Assembly: GCA_903772945.1 (NCBI GenBank)
Contig: CAICTM010000137.1
Span: 1 to 64,000 of the forward strand
Length of the DNA: 64,000 nt
DNA from: Seminavis robusta
Lineage: Eukaryota > Bacillariophyta > Bacillariophyceae > Naviculales > Naviculaceae
Direction: 5' to 3'
A model generated the notes under the pieces. It was given only the letters and a program-made list of their open reading frames with translations. It did not search any database and had not been told where the DNA came from. A program made the translations under genes and the position numbers. Positions 34,174 to 42,972 of the stretch are shown in pieces (position 1 is the stretch's first letter; the number at the start of each line of letters is the position of its first letter).

Positions 34174-35316
34174 ATGACCAAGCCCAACCGGACCGTCCGC
34201 CAATTCCTCCAGACGCACGCTCCTCGCACAGAATTCACTTGCAGCGAGGAGGAAAAACAAAAGAATGCTACAAACAAGCCATGTCTGTTGATTGTCTCTT
34301 CGACGAGCGGCGGTGGCACGGCCGCTCGATTGGCCCCCAAAGTCGCCAAACGGTTGGCACAATCGTTCGACACGGTCATCCTGGTCCCCACGCTCCACCG
34401 AGAACACGCTCGCACCATTCTAATGACGGAACCACTGGAGCGCTATGCCGTGGCGGTCATTGTGGGTGGCGATGGTGCTTTTTCCGAAGCTGTCAATGGC
34501 ATGCTAAGTCGACCGGATGGTGTTACCGTGACAATGGCCCATTTTCCCGGTGGCAGTGGCAATACCACGGCGGGCAATACACTGGGATATTGGAATGGAA
34601 GTCAAAGCCTGGAACATGCGTGTGATGTGATTTGCGCGCTCAAGACACGGCCCATGGATGTCCTTCAAGTGGACTGTGACGATGGCACAACACGCTATGC
34701 CACGTCTACCATTTCGGGTGGCATTTACGTGGACAGCCTCATTTTGGCGGATCGGTATTACCGATGGATCTCCACCTTTTTGGGCAACCCCGGGTTGCGG
34801 TACATTTTGGGTCTGATTCATGGCTACTTTATGTACGGAGCACGGGATACAGGCCGGGAAATGAAATACACCATTTACCACAATAACAACCAAGACGAGG
34901 AAAGCTTTCTTATGCCCAGCTTTGGTTTGGCACTGTACAACTCGGGATGGGTCTTGGAAGATGCTCGATTTGGATCGTCTACTCCCTTTAGTGGGGACAT
35001 GTCTCTAAGCGTCGCCAAGACGTATCTTGGTTTGGGTCGGCACCTGATGTATCAGGGAACGGTCAAGAAGGAAAATGGCAAGTTGGATGTCAACAAGAAG
35101 TATCCTCAATACAAGTCGGTTCATTTCGATCGAGCTGTCACAAAGGTCAAGATTGAACCCATAGTAGTATCGGACAGCAGTAGTATCAAGTCTTGCCATG
35201 GACCATTCAAGATTGCGTTGGATGGTGAGATGGGAACTGGCAATCAAGAATATATGACAGGGTCCATCACGGCGCAAGTACTGCCTGGGAAACTGAATGT
35301 GATTGTAGCTTATTAA
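34174..35316 (+). CDS. Lipid kinase, DAGK/sphingosine-kinase catalytic fold
   Basis: 380-aa single-exon protein with the diacylglycerol-kinase catalytic fold. Motifs visible: PCLLIVSSTSGGGTA (35-50, phosphate-loop-like strand), VIVGGDGAFSEAVNG (95-109, the GGDG nucleotide-binding motif and following acidic helix), and HFPGGSGNTTAGN (123-135). The long C-terminal half is beta-rich as in sphingosine kinases. ATP-dependent phosphorylation of a sphingoid base, ceramide or diacylglycerol is the expected reaction; the substrate cannot be told from sequence. No signal peptide, C1 or PH domain is seen, so it is probably cytosolic or membrane-associated. The ACACCATGACC start context is good. Confidence 0.88.
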   Translation: MTKPNRTVRQFLQTHAPRTEFTCSEEEKQKNATNKPCLLIVSSTSGGGTAARLAPKVAKRLAQSFDTVILVPTLHREHARTILMTEPLERYAVAVIVGGDGAFSEAVNGMLSRPDGVTVTMAHFPGGSGNTTAGNTLGYWNGSQSLEHACDVICALKTRPMDVLQVDCDDGTTRYATSTISGGIYVDSLILADRYYRWISTFLGNPGLRYILGLIHGYFMYGARDTGREMKYTIYHNNNQDEESFLMPSFGLALYNSGWVLEDARFGSSTPFSGDMSLSVAKTYLGLGRHLMYQGTVKKENGKLDVNKKYPQYKSVHFDRAVTKVKIEPIVVSDSSSIKSCHGPFKIALDGEMGTGNQEYMTGSITAQVLPGKLNVIVAY

Positions 35317-35660
35317 GCGAAAACAACAGCAACTCATGTAATTTCAAGAATACAATACAACTAATCACTGCAGAACCAAAACGGTGGCAAGTAGCCAGGC
35401 CAGATGCGATTCTGCTCTGCAGTTTTGGGCCCACGCCGCATGGTTGGCAACAGGCAAACAGCCCAAACCCTGCTCCCATACATAATATGACCACGCCAAC
35501 TACAACAGTTTGGGTATCATGCATTCGATCGATCCGACTGATCCCACAAATACAGCTCACACGTATACCGGTAGGGCATGTCTCACATCTCCTCTCCTCA
35601 GAGCCATTCACTTGGAAGCATATTGTTACATTCAATGTCAGCCATCATTTCGTTCATTCG
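35317..35660. other. Convergent 3' intergenic spacer
   Basis: A 344-base spacer between the 3' ends of the lipid kinase (plus) and the TMEM65-GAF gene (minus). Nothing beyond probable 3' UTRs is seen. Confidence 0.5.
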
Positions 35661-36875
35661 TTACCCCGCATTGACGACACGAATAAAGCACGAGACATGG
35701 GATCCCAACATTTGAGCACATTTGATATCCCCTTCTCCAAAGGGTATATGATTGCCTTGCTCGTCCTTTTTATTCATCATTTGAATGGCCCCAACAATCT
35801 TGCCGGTATCGTCCTTTACTGGCACGGCTAGTACGGATTGGGTCCGAAAGCCCGTCTGTTGATCGACGTTACGGTCGAACCGTGGATCTTGGTAGGCATC
35901 GGGGATGTGAATGATTTGTTGCGTGCGCACGCACTCTCCCACAATGGATCCTTCCATCGGCGCTTCAATTATGCCATCGACACCGGACGCTACGCGACTC
36001 CAGAGAATGCTCTTCTTTTTATCGTCAGAAGAGCTGTCAGAGTCGTCTTGTTGGTCGATCATCCACAGTGTTGCTCGTTCTGAATAATCACAAAATAAAC
36101 ATAAGCAACAGGTGAACACAAAAACACAAAAACACAAGTGCATGGAAAGAGCGATTAGCCGGATGACTACCCACAAAACATTTGTTCCATTCCTTGATTG
36201 ATTTCTTGCTGTTCCCCTTTTTGTTTGTGTCATTCATAAAACTAACTTACCAGCATTGATGAGTCTGTGTCCTTCGACAATGACGGATTCAAATATGGAT
36301 TGCAATTCTTTGGCCTTTTTAGCGCGATCGGCCTTGTCCGTGTCCATAAAGAGTAGACAGGACATGCCCAACAAACAACCCGTGACGACTCCCACACATC
36401 CACCTAGCGTGGAGCACGTCCGTGTCACTTTCAAATCCATTTGCGCGAGTGACAAGTTGTGATGCGGCAATTGCAATTTTGCCACGGTCGCATCGACCAG
36501 GCCGCCACATGTCAAGCCGGCGACATCCGAGAAACACTGACCAAAACCTGCGGCCGTCATGGTCGACAGTCCAAAAGCTACCCCAAGTGACATGTCAATG
36601 GCTTCACCGGCTTGAATCATGACCAGATTATCCATGAAACCAAATCCAATCATTGGAATGGCAGATCGGACGGCAACGATGCGTAATTGAGCCCATGTGG
36701 GAGGAGGGATCGAAGAAGCAGCAGCAGCAGCAGCAGTGTCAACGGAAGTAGCTTGATTTTCCTTTTCCGAGGTCATCCATCTCTTTGTCCTCCTTTTTCC
36801 AGGCAAGCATCTTCTACCCTGCAGTATCAGTCTAGAGTATAGCAGACCATTAGTCCTCATCGTCATCGTCGTCAT
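35661..36875 (-). CDS. TMEM65-GAF fusion protein
   Basis: Two exons (36875-36251 and 36079-35661; intron 171 nt, GTAAGT...CAG) give 347 aa. The N-terminus is Arg/Lys-rich and suits a mitochondrial presequence. Residues about 68-178 match TMEM65: GFGFMDNLVMIQAGEAIDM, LGVAFGLSTMTAAGFGQ, SDVAGL and a last hydrophobic segment GGCVGVVTGCLLGMSCLLF. Residues about 188-345 are a GAF domain: ERATLWMID, EGSIVGECVRT, HIPDAYQDPRFD, SVLAVPVKDDTGKIVGAIQM and NKKDEQG. The intron falls inside the GAF domain, so the join needs correct splicing. TMEM65 is an inner-mitochondrial-membrane protein linked to Na+/Ca2+ exchange in animals. Here a ligand- or redox-sensing GAF domain could regulate it; that is inference. 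Confidence 0.85.
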
Positions 36876-37443
36876 ATTTCAACTCTATCAGGATGCTTGT
36901 CCTCTTGCAAGGTAGAAGAAGTGAGGACAACAGAACATCAGAACACGTCCAGGCTTTTGTTGGTGGATCTTTCTTGAAGAAAAGATCCACCCAAATTCAG
37001 AACACTTTGTGTCAACCACGTCAGCGCCACCTTGACATCGTGGCCTTGACGAGTTGAGCCCTACACTCGTGCACGCGAGCGAAACACGAAACATGGCGCC
37101 ATACTGGGATGGGCAATTAACATGCCCCAACTTGGAAGCTGTTCGATTCTGATTCGATTCGTGTCAATTGCTATGATCCTTACACGTTAACCAGCAGAAG
37201 AAGCAGTAAGGTTAAACTTGCGGACTCGTTCCTCTCATCACATCTCCCTCGGTGCTCTTGTTGGGAGCGCAGAAAGCACCAGGCTCCCAGCCAGCAAGAT
37301 AAGCAAGATGTCTACGACGGTCCAAACTGCATCAAGGAAGGCAATGGAGGAATCTGAACCCCGCCCCTTTCCCTTCGTGATGTGTACTAATCCTCTTGCC
37401 ACAGTGCAAGCAGCAGAGGTACGGAAAACCTGAACCAAGACAA
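36876..37443. other. Divergent intergenic region
   Basis: Probable promoters of the TMEM65-GAF gene (minus) and the first tail-module gene (plus). A 71-aa plus frame at 37218-37433 has no recognisable feature. A possible acceptor (CTCTTGCCACAG) at about 37403 and GTAAGG near 37207 leave room for an upstream exon of the next gene, but I cannot support one. Confidence 0.4.
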
Positions 37444-37773
37444 ATGACAGTTTCACCACCACCACCACCACCACCGGAACAACATCCAATCGGGAATTAC
37501 AGCACGGAGTTTGGAAGCTGCCTTGGAAAAATGGATGATTGGGCCAACAGAAACACTGTCCAACTTTTACCTCAGGTGTTCTATCCAACAATGTTCCCAT
37601 ACCCATTATCGGCTGGTGGAGATGATCCGCATTGGGACGATGTTTCCACCATCACCAAGGTATCTGTGGAAGGCAATCAACTCGGGGGTGCCTCGAGCCA
37701 AAACATGGTGGTGGTTGCTGTGGTGGCTCTGGTGGGGTTCCTGTCTAGATATGCTTGTAGCGCCGTTCGATAA
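37444..37773 (+). CDS. Tail-anchor-like module protein 1
   Basis: 109-aa frame from the ATG at 37444; an upstream exon is possible. After a Pro-rich start (VSPPPPPPPEQ) comes the module shared with two neighbours: DDWANRNTVQLLPQVFYPTM, FPYPLSAGGDDPHWDDVST, a short linker and a hydrophobic segment (MVVVAVVALVGFLS). Copies 2 and 3 continue for ~20 further residues ending in FS.FQ, but this one stops at RYACSAVR, so its end has diverged. One C-terminal membrane segment suggests a tail-anchored protein. No known family is recognised. Confidence 0.6.
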   Translation: MTVSPPPPPPPEQHPIGNYSTEFGSCLGKMDDWANRNTVQLLPQVFYPTMFPYPLSAGGDDPHWDDVSTITKVSVEGNQLGGASSQNMVVVAVVALVGFLSRYACSAVR

Positions 37774-38094
37774 AGGAAGTCAGCTGCAGGCCAATGACAA
37801 GCAAGGCACAGATCTTTCTTGCATACGCATGTGCCCCAAGGAATCTACCCCCTGGAGGACCATTCGCTCCTCCTCGGCCTGAACTGGGGTTCTATGATAC
37901 TATTTTTTGCTAGCTGGTGCATGCTACTTTCATCCAACCCCCGTACCTATATTTTAATGGCGGGGGCTCCAGTAGAAAACGCAAGTATGACCGAGGAACT
38001 TTAGATTAAAAGTTAACCGCGACACTAACCTCGACAACACCAAAAGCTAGCTAGCTGGTACGGTAGGAAGTGCGGTAGGAAGCCACTCGCTTTG
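37774..38094. other. 3' intergenic spacer
   Basis: 321 bases between convergent genes, with a CTAGCTAGCTGGTACGGTAGG cluster near 38045-38065. No gene is seen. Confidence 0.45.
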
Positions 38095-39255
38095 CTACGA
38101 TAAATCAGACTGCAGCTTTTGCATCTTGATGTCGTCATTGCGCGAAACATGGACCACAATATCCGTCCACAGCACGGCGTTGAACATCATTCCACCAAGA
38201 AACTCGCACGTCATTCCCACGAGCATCTTTGGGTCCATCAAGGTGACAATGTACGATGCCAACGAGGAGAGCTCTTGATTGGTGACATCGGTGTAATTGG
38301 TTGCCCAAATGGCAAGTCTGATGGCCCAAATCAACACCAACGCCATGCCGGCACCCCGACAGATGCCACTCGCGGAAAGAAGGCGATTGCAAAACAGGAT
38401 CCGTTCGCTCGATCCAAAGGTGGACACTTCTGTGAATGGACTTGCAAAAGACACAATCAAAACGGGACCAATCACCAAACAACAGATCCCCATGACCAAA
38501 AGGAAATCGCCCAACACTTGGATGATCAAGGACAGGGCCGCAAATGGTGTTATAATGGCAAAGACTGCACTCAGAACAACCATGGCGCCGGAAAGTGGGG
38601 AGGGCGCAAAGAGAAAGACTCGTTTGGAACCCAACGTGAGCCCAGCAATGATGGAAAGATAGGTCGGAAGGATCCCAAATGCATAGGTAGCGCCCAAAAA
38701 GGCATTCTTGGAAAAGGTGGACTCTTTCAGCACGTAGTTTAGTGGAATCATAGTTGGCCACAAGGAAAGGAGCAACGTCAGCAGCCATCCTGGCACTAGC
38801 ACATTTCGGGATTTGGTGTAATCGGTCCAGAACCATGCAGCCACTAAAACGACGGCAAGAGCACAAAACGGTGCCACACGTTGACTGGCCACTGCCGCTT
38901 TCCCAAGGCCCGTGTAGTTGGCCACGTCCTCGCCTGTGCTTGTCTCATAAGCCTGAGTTTCATGGTTGAACCCTTCCCCAATAAAGCCACCGCACTGCTC
39001 TTGGATTGTGGATATTCGAATGCCAGCACCAACGGCGAAGAATACAGACGCTGAATACAAGAGGCGCCGACGCCATACCAAAAAGGATTTACTGAAGCCT
39101 GACTGCCAAAGCATGTCTAGAAAGCTGGTATTCAGGACTCTGCGTTCATCCTCTGTCAACTCCACCTCTCCCATCGGGCTAAAGAGAGTCTTGGGGAACG
39201 TCAGGACTAGCGCTGCCCTGACGGCATGGTCTTTGAGCGAAGAGATCACCTTCAT
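38095..39255 (-). CDS. Multi-pass membrane protein, unknown family
   Basis: 386-aa single-exon protein starting at the first ATG of the frame (39255). After a ~65-residue cytosolic-looking N-terminus there are about eight hydrophobic segments, for example LLYSASVFFAVGAGIRI, APFCALAVVLVAAWFW, GWLLTLLLSLWPTMIPL, GAMVVLSAVFAIITPFAALS and DFLLVMGICCLVIGPVLIV. A polar loop with paired Gly/Glu residues (about 95-125) sits after TM1. The C-terminus is short and charged. I recognise no transporter or enzyme motif. It lies between two copies of the tail-anchor-like module on the opposite strand, but nothing ties their functions. Confidence 0.72.
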   Translation of the reverse strand: MKVISSLKDHAVRAALVLTFPKTLFSPMGEVELTEDERRVLNTSFLDMLWQSGFSKSFLVWRRRLLYSASVFFAVGAGIRISTIQEQCGGFIGEGFNHETQAYETSTGEDVANYTGLGKAAVASQRVAPFCALAVVLVAAWFWTDYTKSRNVLVPGWLLTLLLSLWPTMIPLNYVLKESTFSKNAFLGATYAFGILPTYLSIIAGLTLGSKRVFLFAPSPLSGAMVVLSAVFAIITPFAALSLIIQVLGDFLLVMGICCLVIGPVLIVSFASPFTEVSTFGSSERILFCNRLLSASGICRGAGMALVLIWAIRLAIWATNYTDVTNQELSSLASYIVTLMDPKMLVGMTCEFLGGMMFNAVLWTDIVVHVSRNDDIKMQKLQSDLS

Positions 39256-39466
39256 GTTGATTGTAAATGGAAATATGTGCTGATAGCGATGGTCCTTGTT
39301 GGAGTGACAATGGATAGTTAGTTTATGAGAGACAGAGAGAGGAGACAGCTCCCACTCCAGCAACAAAGGGAAGACTGGGAAAGTTTCCAACGGCAATCCC
39401 TAACTTGAAATGTGATCATCTTTAGATCTTTCAGTCGCGCGAGGTGTCGTGGATCCTCAGCAACCA

Positions 39467-39787
39467 ATGGAACAGAATGACAATCAAACAGAGTATGAAT
39501 CCTGCTTTGAAATGAGTGACTGGGCAAACATGAACAAGGTTGAAATTTTGCCTGGGGCATTCTATCCTTCAATGTTTCCATACGCTTTGTCGGCTGGTGG
39601 AGATGACCCACGCTGGGAAGATGTTTCTACACTCACAAAGGTATCAGTTGTTGAAGAAAATAATCTCCAGCAGCAGGGATCTGTTCCGATCCTTGTCATG
39701 GGTGCCCTATTGGGTTTCCTATTGTGGCCACTAATGGCCACTCTCTCTGGAGTCCAACCTGTATACAGTTTCAGCACCTTTCAGTGA
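39467..39787 (+). CDS. Tail-anchor-like module protein 2
   Basis: 106 aa from the first ATG. Almost all of it is the shared module: CFEMSDWANMNKVEILPGAF, YPSMFPYALSAGGDDPRWED, VSTLTKVSV, a Gln-rich linker, the hydrophobic segment ILVMGALLGFLLWPLMATL and a short end with YSFSTFQ. It is closest to the C-terminus of the ubiquitin-like protein at 40248-42209. The upstream TTTAGATCTTTCAG could be a splice acceptor, so a 5' exon is possible. It is predicted to be a small single-pass membrane protein with a cytosolic N-terminus. Unknown family. Confidence 0.62.
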   Translation: MEQNDNQTEYESCFEMSDWANMNKVEILPGAFYPSMFPYALSAGGDDPRWEDVSTLTKVSVVEENNLQQQGSVPILVMGALLGFLLWPLMATLSGVQPVYSFSTFQ

Positions 39788-40247
39788 CAACATGGCTTGG
39801 GAAACACTCAAAATCAATAACCATCACCAAGCCAAAACTTCATCTTACAGTACATGTATCATCTTCCAGGCGAACTATGACCATGTATGTGTTGCTGCTC
39901 GAAGCTGACCACCTAATGCAAGTAGTGGCGGGCCTGACACACCTGAAGTTCGCCTCACTATTTGCTTGATAAAAATCGCATGTTTGGTTTTGTACCTTTT
40001 GGGAGCTCGGAGGGAGATCACATCAGGTTGCATGTTTGCACTTCTTTTGCGGAAAAAGGCACAAAACTCCCTTCATCAAAGCCCTTTATTGGAGGGGTTA
40101 AGTCCTTAGTTTACATTTATTTTAAATTAAGTCTTTTACCTTCGTTTAGCTCTATCCCTTTCTCATAAAAGGGAAACAACTCAACACGACAAGAAGACAA
40201 GCCAACATTGAACGTTGGATGGATGGAGTTAGTCAACAGCAACCAAG
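39788..40247. other. Intergenic spacer
   Basis: 460 bases holding the 3' end of the preceding gene and the promoter of the ubiquitin-like gene. A TTATTTTAAATTAA stretch near 40115 is AT-rich. No gene is seen. Confidence 0.45.
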
Positions 40248-42209
40248 ATGAGTGATAGTACTACTTTGGTGGCGACGGAGGAGGAGCTGAAGCCTCCTCA
40301 GTTTCGATCGGTGGCAATTCCCCCTGCCAAACGGCAGAGCGCCTTTCGTCCGGATCTGAAACTCTACGTCAAGAATGTCCGTGATGGCAACCAGCCGAAG
40401 AAGGCCATCACTGTTCCTTCTGGGTCTACCATCCAAGGAGTAAAGCTACTCATTCAATATCTCATGGACGTTCCCGTGAATGCACAGCGTCTCTACTTTG
40501 GACCATTCTTGAGCTCCGGGAGTGAGCTTCCAAACCACAGAACACTCCACGATGCCGGGATCTATCGCTCGGGAGAGACTCTTTTCTTGGAGATCAAAGA
40601 TGATGATGAGACAGTGCCCAGTTGGAAGAACAGTCGCACCGAGGCACCGAGCACTCCAGCTATGTCTTTCTTTGGCAGCAGCAGCCGCCACGAAACGAAG
40701 CCGTCATCGTCATCGTCACCCTCTGCCAAAGGATGGGCTGTCCCCAAGCTACAACCTGTCCCGATTTATTATCCTCTCGACGAAAAGTCATCTCGAGTTG
40801 TGGAGGATGATTTGGACAATGTGATGGAACGTTTGGCGAACTGCTTTCGCTCTTTGAGTCTTCAGGCAGTCTTCAACGACGAGAATGTACGTCCTATTCT
40901 TCTATCTTTGTTCTGAATTTTGCAAGTTTGTGCAGGTGTTCTTACCAACACGGTATCTGTGACTTTTTGACAGGCAAGCGTCCACTTGACCGACTCACAA
41001 GGCGTGGAAATGGATTTGAAACTCTGGAAAGCAACTGGAGAAAAAACGGGGGTGGTGGTGGAACTCCAGCGGCGAAGGAGCGATGCCACATCCTTTCATC
41101 GGTGGTACCTTCGCCACATTTTGGATGCGGCAAAAAGAGACGATACTACGGAGCATAAAAAGGCAGTGAGTGGTGCCATTGAAATTGCCCACGGCTTGCT
41201 GCTCAGCAAGGATCGTGGTACGGAACACCATCGGTTGGGTTTGGAGGATCTGCATCTTTTGACGGATCCGGACAAAACAACAACTATGTCGAGTGCTACC
41301 CGGGCAGCCATAAGAATTATTGATGCGGAAGGTCAATTCCCGGATAGAGGCGTATTTGAAAACGTACTCAACACGGTGCTTGACAAGGTGATTGGCGACT
41401 ATGACCATGACAACGACAGCGATCATGGTGATCACCAGAAGAAACAAGCGCCTGTTGTATACCATTATTTTAGCAATGGGAAACACAAACCAAACAAACT
41501 CTCTTTTCAGCGGAATGGTACCGGATCCCCCGGGTCAAGATCAAAATCTCGTCAAATGGGTCGGGATCGGAAAAGTCACTTGAGCGATCCCATCGAGACG
41601 TCTGGTAGCACGCATGATGATGGGAAAAGCGACACCAGCACACCCAATACACCAGACGGAGCACAACCTGGCAATACACACGCAGAATTGCCGTGCAGGG
41701 CGCTTCCCCACAACAACGCGGCGTATGCAGCTTCCAAGCTTTGCCGATTCTACAGCATGGCTGCTTCGGTGGCGTCGAATTCCTGGGCTTTCAGTGGCTC
41801 TAGTAGTTCGGACATGATTACCGAGTCGCGCCACAATTTGAAGGCACCTCCGCAGCAACGATCGGATGAAAGTAACAGCAACCAGCAAACCGACTATGAA
41901 ACCTGCCTGGAAAACGATGATTGGGCAACTATACACAAGGTGACACTGTTGCCTGGGGCGTTCTATCCCTCTGTGTTTCCATACACTCTATCGGTGGGTG
42001 GAGATCATCCACGTTGGGAGGATGATGATGTCTCCACACTTACCAGTGCCAAGTTATCAGTGCAAGGAAACCAAATTCTTCAAGGATCTGTCCAGTTTCT
42101 TGTCTTGGGAGCAGTCTTTGGTTTCCTTCTCACTTGGCCGCTCGCTTGGTCCTTGATGGACTCCAACAATACTATCCAGTCTGGATACGTTTTCAGCGCT
42201 TTTCAGTAG
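40248..42209 (+). CDS. Ubiquitin-like protein with C-terminal tail-anchor-like module
   Basis: Two exons (40248-40886 and 40974-42209; intron 87 nt, GTACGT...CAG) give 624 aa. Residues about 36-118 resemble a ubiquitin-like fold: LKLYVKNVRDGNQPKKAITV, IQGVKLLIQYLMDVPVNAQR, LYFGPFLSSGSEL and FLEIKD. An unassigned alpha/beta region (about 190-320) spans the intron and includes VVVELQRRRSDATSFHRWYL. A long Ser/His/Asp-rich disordered stretch follows. The last ~105 residues are the module seen at 37.4 and 39.5 kb: NDDWATIHKVTLLPGAFYPS, SVGGDHPRWEDDDVSTL, a hydrophobic segment LVLGAVFGFLLTWPLAWSL and the FSAFQ end. This suggests a UBL domain held at a membrane by a tail anchor. The role is unknown. 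Confidence 0.75.
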
Positions 42210-42972
42210 GAGAGACACGATGCAACTAGCTAGCTAGCTAGATAGATAGCTAGATTGAGACAAGATGAACAAGACGCCGACAAACGAACACGGCACGGTA
42301 CCATACGGCTCGGTACACGTACGGCGCGCCGCAGGAACAACTCTTTTATGACACCAATAAGACAGGATAAATGCATGGAAAATTTTTAATACACGCGAGC
42401 AGCTTGCTCGCATCTTCCCACGATACTTTTGCCCACGCACCTGCTACTACTGTACCTAGCTAGCTATTGGGGTGTATCAGTGCGATTGCTTGGATGCTGT
42501 GTTGCCAAAACTGGCCCTTACAAGTACGGTAATAAGTGCGCATCAGTGCTAGCTAGCTAGCAACAGTCGACGCCAGTCTCCCGAGACGCAACTCGGCGTC
42601 CTTGGGGGAACTGATCGGATGCGAGTCACCGTTCCAACCAGGAGTATGACATATGGCTGGGCAAGCGTGGTGGTACTTTAGGTTCCTTCTGGATTTGGTT
42701 GCCAAAGGGCTGCCCTCCACAGGGCCAACGATAGCTAAAATAGCTAGCTGCAGCAACAAGAAAAACAGTTGCCGGGCTGCTTTGTTCGTGTACGTACTGT
42801 TACAGTCTGGTTTAGTTTTATCATCATACGCGCTAGCCATCGATCGAACTAGCTATCTACATACCACATATATATATATGCATTCATGCCTGATCCTGTG
42901 CATCAGTTGTGTGTCCTCCTCTCCTCTCCTCTTCATTTCGAGTGTGAGTCGAGTCCTCCGCCGTTCACTCAA
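42210..42972. other. CTAG-rich intergenic spacer
   Basis: No gene is supported. CTAG arrays occur at 42225-42255, 42455-42467, 42548-42562 and 42743-42750, with GGTACC-type motifs near 42297. A TATATATATA run lies near 42870. The region lies between convergent genes. Confidence 0.5.

Noticed and set aside
37218-37433. Possible 5' exon of tail-module protein 1.
   Set aside because: A plausible acceptor follows, but no donor gives a frame that joins it to the module convincingly, so I left it out of the model.
38135-38866. 243-aa and 207-aa frames overlapping the multi-pass membrane gene.
   Set aside because: Shadows in other frames. Only the 38095-39255 minus frame has regular hydrophobic segments and a sensible ATG.
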